This document shows positions 42,135-50,924 of a stretch of 64,000 nt of DNA, in pieces. The position numbers and the translations under genes were made by a program. Location of the stretch: assembly GCF_900114835.1 (NCBI RefSeq), contig NZ_FOUJ01000001.1:1048954-1112953 (forward strand), read 5' to 3'. Within the stretch, counting starts at the first letter, position 1. The number at the start of each line of letters is the position of its first letter. The notes beneath the pieces are model-generated. The model was not told where the DNA came from, did not search any database, and was given only the letters and a program-made list of their open reading frames with translations. The DNA is from Methanolobus profundi. GTDB lineage: Archaea > Halobacteriota > Methanosarcinia > Methanosarcinales > Methanosarcinaceae.

Positions 42135-43433
42135 TCAGGATGACATACAACCTGAGAACCGCTCTTTTATAGGAAGATCGATATGGAATGTCGAACCTTC
42201 GTTCACCTTGCTTTCCACGTGTAGCCTTCCCTCATGTTGTTCTATGATACTTTGACAGATACTAAGACCAAGACCAATGCCAGGATATTTCCTCGTCAGT
42301 GAACCATCTGCCTGATAGAAACTATCGAATATACAGGACAAACGCTCCTCTACAATACCAATTCCCCTGTCCTGAACACTTAAGATAAGACGATCATCGC
42401 TCTCAGTAACAGAGATCGTAATGGTACTTCCGGAAGGTGAGAACTTTATCGCATTGTCCAGTAGATGGATAAGTGCCTGGAACAGTTTTTTACTGTCACC
42501 ACGGATAATAGATACCTTTTCAGGGATATTTGTCTGAACATTCATATTCTTTGCATTCAGGGAGCGTGTTACATCCATGGTCGCTGCTTCAATGACCTCA
42601 AGGATGTTCAAAGGAAGTTCATTATAATAGTGACCGGTGGAGTATTCCATTCCTATGTAAAGTAGGGAATCGATCATCCTTTCAAGTTTCTCGATGTTAA
42701 AGAGAGAAGTTTCAAGAGCATTTGTCTGGCTTTGATCCAGAGAACCCAGACATCCGTCATACAAAAGCTCATTATAACCCTTTATTATAGACAATGGTGT
42801 CTTTAGTTCATGGCTGAATGTTGATATCAGTTCGCTTTTCATCTTCTCAAGAGATAGCAGTTCCTCTCTGTTCGCAGCGAGTTCCTCTTCATACGCAGAA
42901 AAACTGGATTCATAGTTCTTCAGTTTCACACCCTGTAGTCCACTACAGATCAGCATGTCAGCGAATATACAGAAAATATCGATCTTTTTCCAGAGCTCAT
43001 CCTTACTGAACAAAGGAACGATATTATCCGAGCCAGTATCACATCCCTGTCCACAATGAAGGTCAGCATTTTTTCCCGGGACAACTTTGTCACCATCATC
43101 AAGAAGGAACTGACCTGAAATAGCCGTTGCAAAAAGAGAGCCTTCAGCAATTATAGGAATCTCAAAGGAAATAAGACCATTATCCAGTCTATGTTCAAAT
43201 ATCTCCCTTTTTGCACCTGTAGGAGAGATCATACTTGTTCTACGCCTAAAGCAGTTGTTCCCATTGTTATTGTGATCGGCATGGAAATGAATGAAACCGG
43301 TCCATCCGGAAGCTGTCAGTATGTCCCCATCCACATCACGTATGAAAAAGGGCAGATCAGGTGAATTATCAAAACGGACCATAAGCTCCCGAAGTTCATC
43401 TATTTTCACGATATCAGCAAATCTATGGTCCAT
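42135..43433 (-). CDS. Sensor histidine kinase with PocR-like ligand domain
   Basis: Soluble two-component kinase of about 432 residues. The N-terminal 185 residues resemble a PocR-type ligand domain with several Cys/His residues (NNCFRRR, LHCGQGCDTG) and no membrane helix. A coiled coil (YEEELAANREELLSLEKMK) follows, then HisKA with the phosphorylated His in TFSHELKTPLSII (about 210) and HATPase_c with N, G1 and G2 boxes (LLDNAIKFSPSG, DRGIGI, GIGLGLSI). ATG 43433 is set by CAGGAG seven bases upstream; a 20-codon extension has none. There is no response regulator nearby, so the partner is unknown. Confidence 0.88.
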   Translation of the reverse strand: MDHRFADIVKIDELRELMVRFDNSPDLPFFIRDVDGDILTASGWTGFIHFHADHNNNGNNCFRRRTSMISPTGAKREIFEHRLDNGLISFEIPIIAEGSLFATAISGQFLLDDGDKVVPGKNADLHCGQGCDTGSDNIVPLFSKDELWKKIDIFCIFADMLICSGLQGVKLKNYESSFSAYEEELAANREELLSLEKMKSELISTFSHELKTPLSIIKGYNELLYDGCLGSLDQSQTNALETSLFNIEKLERMIDSLLYIGMEYSTGHYYNELPLNILEVIEAATMDVTRSLNAKNMNVQTNIPEKVSIIRGDSKKLFQALIHLLDNAIKFSPSGSTITISVTESDDRLILSVQDRGIGIVEERLSCIFDSFYQADGSLTRKYPGIGLGLSICQSIIEQHEGRLHVESKVNEGSTFHIDLPIKERFSGCMSS

Positions 43434-43599
43434 ATATAACTCCTGCCGGATCAAGGTTTTCAGTAAAAAGAAGCCAGTTCCAGGCAGATACATTTTGCTG
43501 CCTACACTACTTAATGATATATATAATATAAAGAAACTAAGTTATTATTTTTGTTAAGAACATAATGTAATTAAAAATAATATTTCTAAAGTGGCATTG

Positions 43600-43760
43600 T
43601 TTGCAAAAAACATATATAGTGTAATTTTAGCCCAAAAATAAGCACATATAGAAAGAGGTCACTCAGCGGAGTCACATATTTAGAGCTGGCAAAAGCCGTA
43701 TGACGAGAACTAGAGGGGATATATGTAATAAATAATTATAACTCGACTTTTGCCTATTAT
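43600..43760. other. 400-base gap with possible small RNA
   Basis: The gap 43434-43833 has no supported gene. It contains a TATA-like CATATATAG (about 43609-43617) followed, at transcript distance, by short stems: ACTC-AGCG-GAGT (43664-43675) and GGC-AAAA-GCC (about 43690-43699). These lie in a stretch that is GC-richer than its surroundings (43658-43720). This could be a small RNA or a promoter region; the strand is unclear and the evidence is weak. Confidence 0.2.
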
Positions 43761-43833
43761 AGCTTCGACATAATCAAATATAAACCTATCCGTAGTATAT
43801 ATTGGAAGAGCAAATTATTTTATATACCCCTCA

Positions 43834-44529
43834 TTATAAAATAATTGAGCCACCTATTTCCAGAATTTTGACATCGATGTCGGATGCTGATTTTATATTA
43901 TTGACAAAAACATTTGGATCCTGGGCGATCAGGTCAAATGTATTGTAATGCATAGGAATGGCGATCTTGGGGCGCAACATCTGAACTGCAAGTGCAGCAT
44001 CCTTTGGATCCATTGTATATCTTCCACCAATTGGAAGAATAGCAACATCCGGTCGATATAGCTTTGATATAAGTTCCATATCACCAAAAAGACTGGTATC
44101 ACCTGCGTGATAGATAGATACGTCTCCGATCTCAATGATAAAGCCGGCTGCTTTTCCACCATCAAAGCTCCAGCCTGATTCATCGATAGAAGAAGAATGT
44201 CTGGCATCGGTCATAATGAAACGGATACCTTCAACTTCGATGTTGCCACCTATATTCATACCGGATGTCACTATTCCTTTTTGTTTGAGGTACTGTGATA
44301 TCTCATGGATACAGACCACAGTGCAACTTGTTCTTTTTGCTATGCTGACAGTATCACCGAAATGATCACTGTGTCCATGTGTAACTGCAATTATATCCGG
44401 TTCAAGGTCATCAGCCTTGACCTCTGCTTTAGGATTATCCGTGATGAAGGGATCGATAAGTATAGTCTTTCCTAAAGCTTCTATTTTAAAACAAGAATGG
44501 CTCAGCCATGTTAATTCAACTTTTTCCAT
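43834..44529 (-). CDS. UPF0173 metal-dependent hydrolase (metallo-beta-lactamase fold)
   Basis: A 231-residue MBL-fold hydrolase. Metal ligands appear in order: THGHSDHFGD (about 53-62), the later His in IYHAGDTSLFGD, and PMHYNTFDLI at the end. It matches the small UPF0173 group, whose substrate is unknown. ATG 44529 is used; a TTG at 44538 is also in frame. It is divergent from the DUF2117 gene. Confidence 0.88.
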   Translation of the reverse strand: MEKVELTWLSHSCFKIEALGKTILIDPFITDNPKAEVKADDLEPDIIAVTHGHSDHFGDTVSIAKRTSCTVVCIHEISQYLKQKGIVTSGMNIGGNIEVEGIRFIMTDARHSSSIDESGWSFDGGKAAGFIIEIGDVSIYHAGDTSLFGDMELISKLYRPDVAILPIGGRYTMDPKDAALAVQMLRPKIAIPMHYNTFDLIAQDPNVFVNNIKSASDIDVKILEIGGSIIL

Positions 44530-44601
44530 ACAGCTCAATTGGATCTGCTCAATAATAGTTTATCGGCAAGTATAATTGTAAAAGACCCTTACAATTGGAA
44601 T

Positions 44602-45756
44602 ATGGAAATAGGTGTAGTTGTCCATGGTCCTGATGTAATTGATTCCCATATGGCAAAGGATATCCTTGAGATCCTTGAAGGATACGGGAATATAACTGCT
44701 ATAATGGCAGGCACCATTGGCAAGACAGCTGTTCTGGATGCACATCTGGAGAATATCATTGATATAAAGAAAAGTCTGAAACCAAGTCTTTGTATAGAGG
44801 AATTTTTCAGAACAAAGGATGTGGTCATATTACTGAACCACGGGAAGACCACCGAGAATGGGATGCTCTTTGCTAATATAGTTATATCAAGGATCGTTAG
44901 CCGTACTGTAAAACCCCTTATCCTCATAGAAAGACCCGGTATGCCTGACGGGAAGGTAGTACCATGGAACTCAGATTCAGTTGAATTTGCACAGGTACTT
45001 GCAGATAGACTTGAACTTGAGATGACAGGTATACCTGAACTTGTGACCCCTATAAGCGTGGAGGATCACGGACACCGGATAATAAGGAATGTGTATGGTG
45101 TCCATCCCGGAGAGAAGATAATGATCAATGGGATCATTGTAGGTTTTGCACTCTCCGGAGATATTCAGATCATCAGCGAGAACGGTTTTATTACTGACAT
45201 CAAAGGTGCACGTGTCAAAGAACATGGCCTGGAGAAACTGCATAGCTATGGCAAAAGAATACCTGTGGACCTTAGAACATGTTGGGTGAAGAGCGGACCT
45301 TTGAGAGGAAACAGTTTTTCTGTTCGAGATAAACAGAATAAATACAAATATATTAATAACTTGGAAAATAATGCTCCTGAAAATAAAGATGGTATCAGGG
45401 TAGCTATAATAGACCATGAGGCGGAAAAGACCTTTGAACTTGTGGAAGGAGCAGATGCAGCTGTAACAATAGGTGATGATACCACCGATATTGCAGGCGA
45501 TATATTATACAGACTGAGGATACCTGTTATAGGGATAACGGATGGTGACCTTGACGGTTTCTCACACATGAAGCATATCTATCCCGGGTCTACTATAATA
45601 AGAGTCAGGCCTGGAACTGATGATATTGTCGGGAAAGAGATACATCAACAGATATTTAATGGTGAGAATTCCGCTATTTTTGATTCACTCGAAACACTCA
45701 GGAACAAAATATTCGATATGTGGAACAAAAACATCCTTTACAGCACAGATTATTAA
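44602..45756 (+). CDS. DUF2117 methanogen protein
   Basis: A protein of about 384 residues resembling the methanogen-specific DUF2117 family, function unknown. The start MEIGVVVHGPDVIDSHMAKD begins the recognisable fold (a Rossmann-like half to about residue 150). The rest includes VYGVHPGEKIMINGIIVGFA and a second alpha/beta half (DAAVTIGDDTTDIAGDILY, IPVIGITDGDLDGF). ATG 44602 is preferred to the 44539 extension because the family motif starts at that Met; the ribosome site is weak. Confidence 0.72.
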   Translation: MEIGVVVHGPDVIDSHMAKDILEILEGYGNITAIMAGTIGKTAVLDAHLENIIDIKKSLKPSLCIEEFFRTKDVVILLNHGKTTENGMLFANIVISRIVSRTVKPLILIERPGMPDGKVVPWNSDSVEFAQVLADRLELEMTGIPELVTPISVEDHGHRIIRNVYGVHPGEKIMINGIIVGFALSGDIQIISENGFITDIKGARVKEHGLEKLHSYGKRIPVDLRTCWVKSGPLRGNSFSVRDKQNKYKYINNLENNAPENKDGIRVAIIDHEAEKTFELVEGADAAVTIGDDTTDIAGDILYRLRIPVIGITDGDLDGFSHMKHIYPGSTIIRVRPGTDDIVGKEIHQQIFNGENSAIFDSLETLRNKIFDMWNKNILYSTDY

Positions 45757-45863
45757 TTTTTAAGTGTTTTAATTTTGCACATATATAACTTTAAATATAA
45801 TAATGTCATACTAGCTACTGGAGCTCGCAAGAGCACCGATTAAAAACAAGGGGTTATTTAATT

Positions 45864-46244
45864 ATGAAAGACTTTGAAGTAAAGATACTTGACGATACAG
45901 ACTACAAGTTCATTGAAGCACTGAAAAGCCTGGGCATGTCCAGGAATGTTGCAACCACATTAACCTACCTTTCAAATGTGGATGAAGCATCCTCCCAGGA
46001 GATCGAAATGAGCACCGGTCTGAGACAGCCAGAAGTAAGCGTTGCCATGAGGCATATGCGTGAAAGAAGCTGGATCGATATCCACAACAAGAAGGCAGTT
46101 GGAAAAGGTAGACCTACAAAGATCTACAAGCTCTCTGCACCAGTTGAAGATATCATCAAGCACTATGAACAGAAGATCATAGAAGACACTAAGACTACGA
46201 TGGATGCCATCACCAAACTTAAAGACATTACAAAAAAGATGTAA
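45864..46244 (+). CDS. Winged-helix transcriptional regulator, 126 aa
   Basis: Small DNA-binding protein. LGMSRNVATTLTYLSNVDEASSQEIEMSTGLRQPEVSVAMRHMRER (about 23-68) is a clear winged helix-turn-helix of the ArsR/TrmB type. GKGRPTKIYKLS forms the wing and a C-terminal helix could dimerise it. There is no effector domain. AAGGGG upstream is the ribosome site. It converges on the ubiquitin-like gene. Its target is unknown. Confidence 0.85.
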   Translation: MKDFEVKILDDTDYKFIEALKSLGMSRNVATTLTYLSNVDEASSQEIEMSTGLRQPEVSVAMRHMRERSWIDIHNKKAVGKGRPTKIYKLSAPVEDIIKHYEQKIIEDTKTTMDAITKLKDITKKM

Positions 46245-46269
46245 AGTTTTTGAGTGTGTCCGGTCAGTA

Positions 46270-46482
46270 CTATCCCTGTGATGCTACGCACATGATAGTT
46301 AAGTTTCCGGGCACCGCTATTCCATCAATAGGAACAGCTTTTTTCTCTTTTAAAATAAGGACAGTTTCCTGGTTTATACCAAGAATGTCCAGAACATTTT
46401 CATAAGTGGTTCCATCCGGAACGTTCAGTTGTCTGTTAGAAAGGTCCGAATTGATCAGTTCTATATTGATACTTATGGTCAA
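46270..46482 (-). CDS. Ubiquitin-like beta-grasp protein (ThiS/MoaD/SAMP type)
   Basis: A 70-residue beta-grasp protein with the ThiS pattern: early strands (TISINIELINS, RQLNVPDGTTYENVLDILGI), then ILKEKKAVPIDGIAVPGNLTIMCVASQG. It ends in Gln-Gly rather than Gly-Gly. Related proteins carry sulfur as a thiocarboxylate or modify other proteins. Its start overlaps the 41-aa gene by four bases. Confidence 0.75.
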   Translation of the reverse strand: MTISINIELINSDLSNRQLNVPDGTTYENVLDILGINQETVLILKEKKAVPIDGIAVPGNLTIMCVASQG

Positions 46483-46604
46483 TCTGTAATCTCACCATCC
46501 GTGGACCTGAGGTCTTCGAGGTTTTCCTGCAATAGTTTTGCATCGAGTTCTTCGTGTTTCTTTTCACCCTTACGTTCATAATCTCTTTTGTGGAACTTTG
46601 ACAT
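46479..46604 (-). CDS. Small charged protein, 41 aa, paired with the ubiquitin-like gene
   Basis: MSKFHKRDYERKGEKKHEEL and onward to TDGEITD: highly charged and probably helical, with no Cys or membrane segment. ATG 46604 has GAGGTG eight bases upstream, and the gene overlaps the ubiquitin-like gene by four bases (ATGA). It is probably a partner or target of that protein. The family is not known to me. Confidence 0.6.
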   Translation of the reverse strand: MSKFHKRDYERKGEKKHEELDAKLLQENLEDLRSTDGEITD

Positions 46605-46800
46605 ACGAAAACACCTCGAATGAATTCTGCTGCGATAGGTATTAACCTTTTCGGGATGATAAGGACAGAGAATTACCAAAGAACAAATGCTCACTTTAAC
46701 ACAACAACGATCGATCAAAATTAAGAATTACTGAGAACAGTTTAGAAAGATATAAATCCTACCCATTACAGTAATATTATACATTGCAGATAATAAAATC

Positions 46801-47496
46801 ATGATGGCAAAGATAAAAATGGTAGTCGATGAACAAGAACGGACACTGGAAGAATTCCTCAATGTACTTGATAAAAAAAGCTCAGTATTTTCCTATACTA
46901 ACGCTTCCGATGCAGAGACCCTTATAAGGTCACTTTCGCAAGAGATCGCTAACAAAAGGTCCCCCTCTATGATAAGGATCTACTGGAAGGAAAATGAGTT
47001 AACAGACACCACTAATGGAAAGGATATAGTCTCATTACACATATTCAGGAACTTTACCACTTCCATGATCAAGATCGACAAATTACTTGCCAAAAGAGAA
47101 CATCTCATAGTGGTCCCTGACCTTAGTATACTTGAGCTTGAAAAGAACAACAGGCCATACATACATTTCCTTTCTGTCCTGCTTCGCAAATGTAAAGCTC
47201 ATGGAAGTACAATGATAACTGTTGTCAATGAACAGGAAGCAGACAGGCATGTCAGAACGGAGCTTCTCCCATTCTTCGATAATATCTTCATACTTAACGG
47301 CAACAGGATGAAGAAAAAAGGGAATGATAAGATAGATATCCGATATACTATAAGTGATCAAGAGCTGCATCTTGAGCCTTATATGCAGAACGACATGAAC
47401 AAAATAAAAGAGATCTTCAGCCTGACCCCTGAAGAAAAGAAAGAACTCGATAAGCTAGTTGGTCAGAGCCTTGAAGATTACAGGACCTCAATGTAA
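46801..47496 (+). CDS. RecA/KaiC-fold-like protein lacking a Walker A motif, 231 aa
   Basis: Unrecognised soluble protein. The pattern LIVVPDLSILELEK (about 102-115) followed by STMITVVNEQEADRH (about 136-150) looks like the Walker B strand and the next strand of a KaiC/RecA fold. The N-terminal 95 residues contain no GxxxxGK(S/T), so it is probably a non-ATPase relative. The C terminus is helical (SLTPEEKKELDKLVGQSLED). It converges on the MinD-like gene. Similar fold-only proteins sit beside KaiC genes in archaea, which fits this neighbourhood. Confidence 0.55.
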   Translation: MMAKIKMVVDEQERTLEEFLNVLDKKSSVFSYTNASDAETLIRSLSQEIANKRSPSMIRIYWKENELTDTTNGKDIVSLHIFRNFTTSMIKIDKLLAKREHLIVVPDLSILELEKNNRPYIHFLSVLLRKCKAHGSTMITVVNEQEADRHVRTELLPFFDNIFILNGNRMKKKGNDKIDIRYTISDQELHLEPYMQNDMNKIKEIFSLTPEEKKELDKLVGQSLEDYRTSM

Positions 47497-47504
47497 TTAA
47501 GGTC

Positions 47505-48230
47505 CTAACGGATCAGCTTTTCTGCAATAGATCTCATCTGTGAGCAATATCCACAATCAGGGTCATCCTTCATAGGAATCTTCCTTGACCATGTCCTTGC
47601 AACAGATTCATCATATGATATCAGGCCCAGAAGCTCGGTACCGAGCTTATCGCTGAAATCTCCAACGATCTCATTGATATCATCCTTCTTATCAAGAGGG
47701 ATCCTGTTAAAAAGAAGAGCTGCATGTGTCCCAAGCTTTGATGCCATGCTGGACAATACATATGTTCCCCTTATATCCTGTATGTCTATTGTTGAGACTA
47801 TGATCGCCTTGTCAACTATATTCATTGTGAGAAGACTTGATCTGTTGATACCCGGACTGCAGTCGAAAAGAAAATGATCGATGCCCATTCTGTCACCGGT
47901 CTTCTTTATCAGGTCCAGCAGTTTCTCCCGGGCCTCACCAGGAGTACTGAACATTGCGGAGATATCCTCCTCGCATGCTTTAGAAGGAACGATATACACA
48001 TCAGTATCCTCGTACTTGTAGACGACCTCATCAGCACTGCAAAGACCCTGAAGGAAATCTATCAGTGTCTTATCGTACCTTATGTCGAACAATGAATGAA
48101 GACCAGGACCGTTCACATCAGTATCAATGATGCATACTTTCTTACCCTGTTGAGCAAGCATGACGCCAAGGTTTCCGACAAATGTTGTCTTACCTGTACC
48201 GCCTTTATATGAATGGAAGCTCAGAAACAT
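47505..48230 (-). CDS. MinD/ParA-like ATPase
   Basis: A 241-residue deviant-Walker ATPase: YKGGTGKTTFVGNLGVMLAQQGKKV (P-loop near residue 12), IIDTDVNGPG (switch I) and FLFDCSPGINRSSL (about 118-131, Walker B). Such proteins position complexes at membranes or cell poles. It has two Cys near the C terminus (DPDCGYC). ATG 48230 has GGTGA five bases upstream; a GTG at 48239 overlaps the preceding stop. It is coupled to the winged-helix gene. Confidence 0.87.
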   Translation of the reverse strand: MFLSFHSYKGGTGKTTFVGNLGVMLAQQGKKVCIIDTDVNGPGLHSLFDIRYDKTLIDFLQGLCSADEVVYKYEDTDVYIVPSKACEEDISAMFSTPGEAREKLLDLIKKTGDRMGIDHFLFDCSPGINRSSLLTMNIVDKAIIVSTIDIQDIRGTYVLSSMASKLGTHAALLFNRIPLDKKDDINEIVGDFSDKLGTELLGLISYDESVARTWSRKIPMKDDPDCGYCSQMRSIAEKLIR

Positions 48231-48235
48231 CAGAC

Positions 48236-48643
48236 TCACCCAAGTAACTGATCTAGTTTGTTCTCGACCTCTTCCACTGCAGACCAGTATTCATTGGTCT
48301 TGCTATCGGCCTTATTACTGAGGGAGTAATAGATCTTCTTTCCCCTTCTCTCCCTTTCCAGCCATCCGGCCCTGTAAAGTTCATTCAGATACTTATTCTC
48401 AATGGAGCGATGCCTACCGGTGATATCACTTACCTCATCTGCTGTGCATGAAGTGAGCTTCGATACAGCGAACAGCGATTTACGGATAGAATCCGGAACT
48501 GTGAGAAAAGCAGCCATCTTATCATTGACATGAGGAGAATTACGTGATTCAAGATCAGCTATACGTAACTCCAGTGATCTTAAACGATCGTTCATATCAC
48601 GCAGGTACTCTAGAATTTCATTGTTATTATGCAGGTCAGACAT
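48236..48643 (-). CDS. Winged-helix protein with N-terminal coiled coil, 135 aa
   Basis: The N-terminal 35 residues form a short coiled coil (LRDMNDRLRSLELRIADLESR). A winged helix follows: SKLTSCTADEVSDITGRHRSIENKYLNELYRAGWLERERRGKKIYYSL. It ends with a Glu-rich helix. ATG 48643 is used; an upstream extension is hydrophobic and unlikely. Its stop overlaps an alternative GTG start of the MinD-like gene. It could be a DNA-binding regulator or an adaptor for the ATPase. Confidence 0.78.
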   Translation of the reverse strand: MSDLHNNNEILEYLRDMNDRLRSLELRIADLESRNSPHVNDKMAAFLTVPDSIRKSLFAVSKLTSCTADEVSDITGRHRSIENKYLNELYRAGWLERERRGKKIYYSLSNKADSKTNEYWSAVEEVENKLDQLLG

Positions 48644-48817
48644 GATTATCAACATAAGGAAAAGTGTTTTGCATTTTATATCCAATTTAATTGGGCTGAT
48701 AATATATAAGGTTGCTTAAATGCGTTCACCGTCATTTAATGAACAGATCATCAATATATTTTAGATTTACGACAACCTTATAAAATATTAATACTATAAA
48801 CAAATGGAGTGGAACAA

Positions 48818-49495
48818 ATGAGGACCCCATCGCATATTACTAAATTCGATGATCATCTTCACGGGGGATTTATAAAGCCATCTGCTGTCCTGATAGCAGG
48901 ATCATGCGGATCAGGCAAGACCAACCTGTGTATGCAGTCACTTTTCAATGCTGCAAAACAGGGCGAAAGATGTGCTTACGTATCGATGCTTTCGGAATCC
49001 CAGGACAAAGTGACCAGGTCACTGTCCGCATTCTCGTTCTACGATAAAGAGCAGATAAAGAATAATCTCAATATCTACTCGATCAGTTCTGACGTAGTGG
49101 CAAAAGGCGATTTTGCCATATTTGAATACCTTAATGAGAACGTGTTGAAGAAGAAACCATCGAGGGTCGTTATCGATACTATCAACATATTAGAGGATAT
49201 CGAGAGTACTTTTGATGAAAGGCCTTTCTATAAATGTGAGCTCAGGTCCTTTATCCAGAACCTGCTTCAGGAATTCGATGAGAACGACATACTCCTGATG
49301 GCTACCTGTGAGATACCTGCCACGGATATACACTCAAGTCTCTGGCCCTATATGTTCGATACCGTTGTGCTGCTTGGCACTGAGAATGGAGAACAAAGGC
49401 CGTATAGATACATGGAGATCATCAAGGAAAGGGGAAGCGACTTCACCATGGGTAAGCACAGGTTCAATATCACCGACGATGGGATAGTTCTGTAA
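48818..49495 (+). CDS. KaiC-like RecA-fold ATPase, single domain
   Basis: A 225-residue ATPase related to KaiC and the archaellum protein ArlH (FlaH). Walker A is GSCGSGKTNL (about 29-38) and Walker B is SRVVIDTINIL (about 115-125). The motif TKFDDHLHGGFIKPSAVLIAG opens the domain as in KaiC. ATG 48818 is set by GGAG eight bases upstream. It is divergent from the winged-helix/MinD pair and converges on the minus-strand motility-linked block. Confidence 0.82.
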   Translation: MRTPSHITKFDDHLHGGFIKPSAVLIAGSCGSGKTNLCMQSLFNAAKQGERCAYVSMLSESQDKVTRSLSAFSFYDKEQIKNNLNIYSISSDVVAKGDFAIFEYLNENVLKKKPSRVVIDTINILEDIESTFDERPFYKCELRSFIQNLLQEFDENDILLMATCEIPATDIHSSLWPYMFDTVVLLGTENGEQRPYRYMEIIKERGSDFTMGKHRFNITDDGIVL

Positions 49496-49538
49496 ATCCC
49501 CTAAAACCAGGCTCCCTTATCAATAACTTTTAACCTGA

Positions 49539-50120
49539 TCACAAATGCGTATCCAATGTCTTTAGTTCACGCTGGCTGTGGTCCTTTATTATATTGTTCA
49601 ATTTCATACGCACGCTTTTAGTACCTTCAGCAGTAGTGAAATGTGAGAGAACGTCCGTTAACTGGTCGATCATATATTGATAATCCCTTTCGGTACCGGA
49701 ATCCCTAAGCTTCTGCATTGCAGCCTCGGCTGCCTCAGATGTCCAGTCATCATTCTGGTAATATACCTTATCTTCAACCTCGAGCTTCTTCCTGGCCACA
49801 TCGTTATTGACCCTGGCAAATATAAGCTCCACAGTATGAGGATCACCTACGAACTCATTCATGAACTGCATGATATCCATCACAACTTCAAAATAAGGTA
49901 TCTCCGGATTCTCACAGTTCTTGAACATCTGTGACAGTTCAAGACGTATATTCTTCTCCATCGGTTTTAGGAGATAACTTGTAATATCATCTATCACCTC
50001 AGCACAACTACCGGCATCCATACTTGCAGATAGTTCATACGTGTTGATCGGCAATACGTTGAATTTACTGTAATATTTCAATAGATCCTTACGCAAACGC
50101 TGAACATCGAGATTCGCCAA
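49539..50120 (-). CDS. Hypothetical protein, 193 aa
   Basis: Soluble, mostly helical, acidic protein of unknown family. Segments such as EVIDDITSYLLKPMEKNIRLEL and YFEVVMDIMQFMNEFVGDP look like an interaction domain. It has no membrane segment and no catalytic motif. It is the last gene of the long minus-strand block, 24 bases after the GNAT-like gene. Confidence 0.65.
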   Translation of the reverse strand: MANLDVQRLRKDLLKYYSKFNVLPINTYELSASMDAGSCAEVIDDITSYLLKPMEKNIRLELSQMFKNCENPEIPYFEVVMDIMQFMNEFVGDPHTVELIFARVNNDVARKKLEVEDKVYYQNDDWTSEAAEAAMQKLRDSGTERDYQYMIDQLTDVLSHFTTAEGTKSVRMKLNNIIKDHSQRELKTLDTHL

Positions 50121-50144
50121 TATATCACCTGGACCCTCATAAGA

Positions 50145-50906
50145 TCATTTACTTTTAATTCCTTTAATGAAAGATTCCATTTCATGTAACAATTTGTTGT
50201 TAAGAAGTTCCTTTGAGTTATCAAAGAGCAACTGGAATGCACAGATATCATCCATTGATATCGTTCTTCCCATATTGTCCTTGAACTTCAGGGATTCGTA
50301 TATGCCTATCAGTTCAGGCATTACCATACGTGGATAACTTCCTGCCATGGTCTTTAGAATACCACGTGCCTTTGGATAAGGAAGTATCAGATAATCCTTG
50401 TACCTGGATGAGATAATATTGTTGCCAGGATTCATTCCTGTAAATTTCAGTTTCTCCCTGAAGAACCTGGCAGCTCCGGGATTATCAGGCATAGTTATGA
50501 CGTTGGTCTTGAGATGTTTCACTGAAACCGCGAACAACAGACGACCTATACCCACATGCCTGTGAGATGGATGTACCTCTACACTTCTTAGAAGATGCAC
50601 TGAGTGATTGACAATATTCGTTTTTCCCCTGTATGTTCTCTCGGTCTCATCAGATATTTTTTCGAATCTTGCAAAACCAAGGAGCTTTGTACCCTTAAGA
50701 GCAACGAACAGGTAATGTTCCGAACTTATAGTGCTCTTCAACAGAAAATCATATGGCATTCCGAACTTGTTATGGAAATAATTGAAGCCGACTTTATCAG
50801 ATTGTCCAATATCTATGTCAAGACCATCTACAGACGGACCTGTTTCCAATATACCATAACTGATGTTCCCAGCTACGTGCAATACATTAAACCCTTCAAC
50901 TGACAT
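50145..50906 (-). CDS. GNAT-family acetyltransferase, 253 aa
   Basis: N-acetyltransferase fold: HYLFVALKGTKLLGFARFEKI, then LLRSVEVHPSHRHVGIGRLLFAVSVKHL (about 108-135). The last is the acetyl-CoA motif in the variant RHVGIG instead of the common RGxGxG. NPGAARFFREKLKFTG is a typical late motif. A C-terminal extension of about 75 residues is helical. The protein target is unknown. A second GNAT gene and two deacetylase-family genes lie in the same block. Confidence 0.8.
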   Translation of the reverse strand: MSVEGFNVLHVAGNISYGILETGPSVDGLDIDIGQSDKVGFNYFHNKFGMPYDFLLKSTISSEHYLFVALKGTKLLGFARFEKISDETERTYRGKTNIVNHSVHLLRSVEVHPSHRHVGIGRLLFAVSVKHLKTNVITMPDNPGAARFFREKLKFTGMNPGNNIISSRYKDYLILPYPKARGILKTMAGSYPRMVMPELIGIYESLKFKDNMGRTISMDDICAFQLLFDNSKELLNNKLLHEMESFIKGIKSK

Positions 50907-50924
50907 CTATTATCATCTGATATC

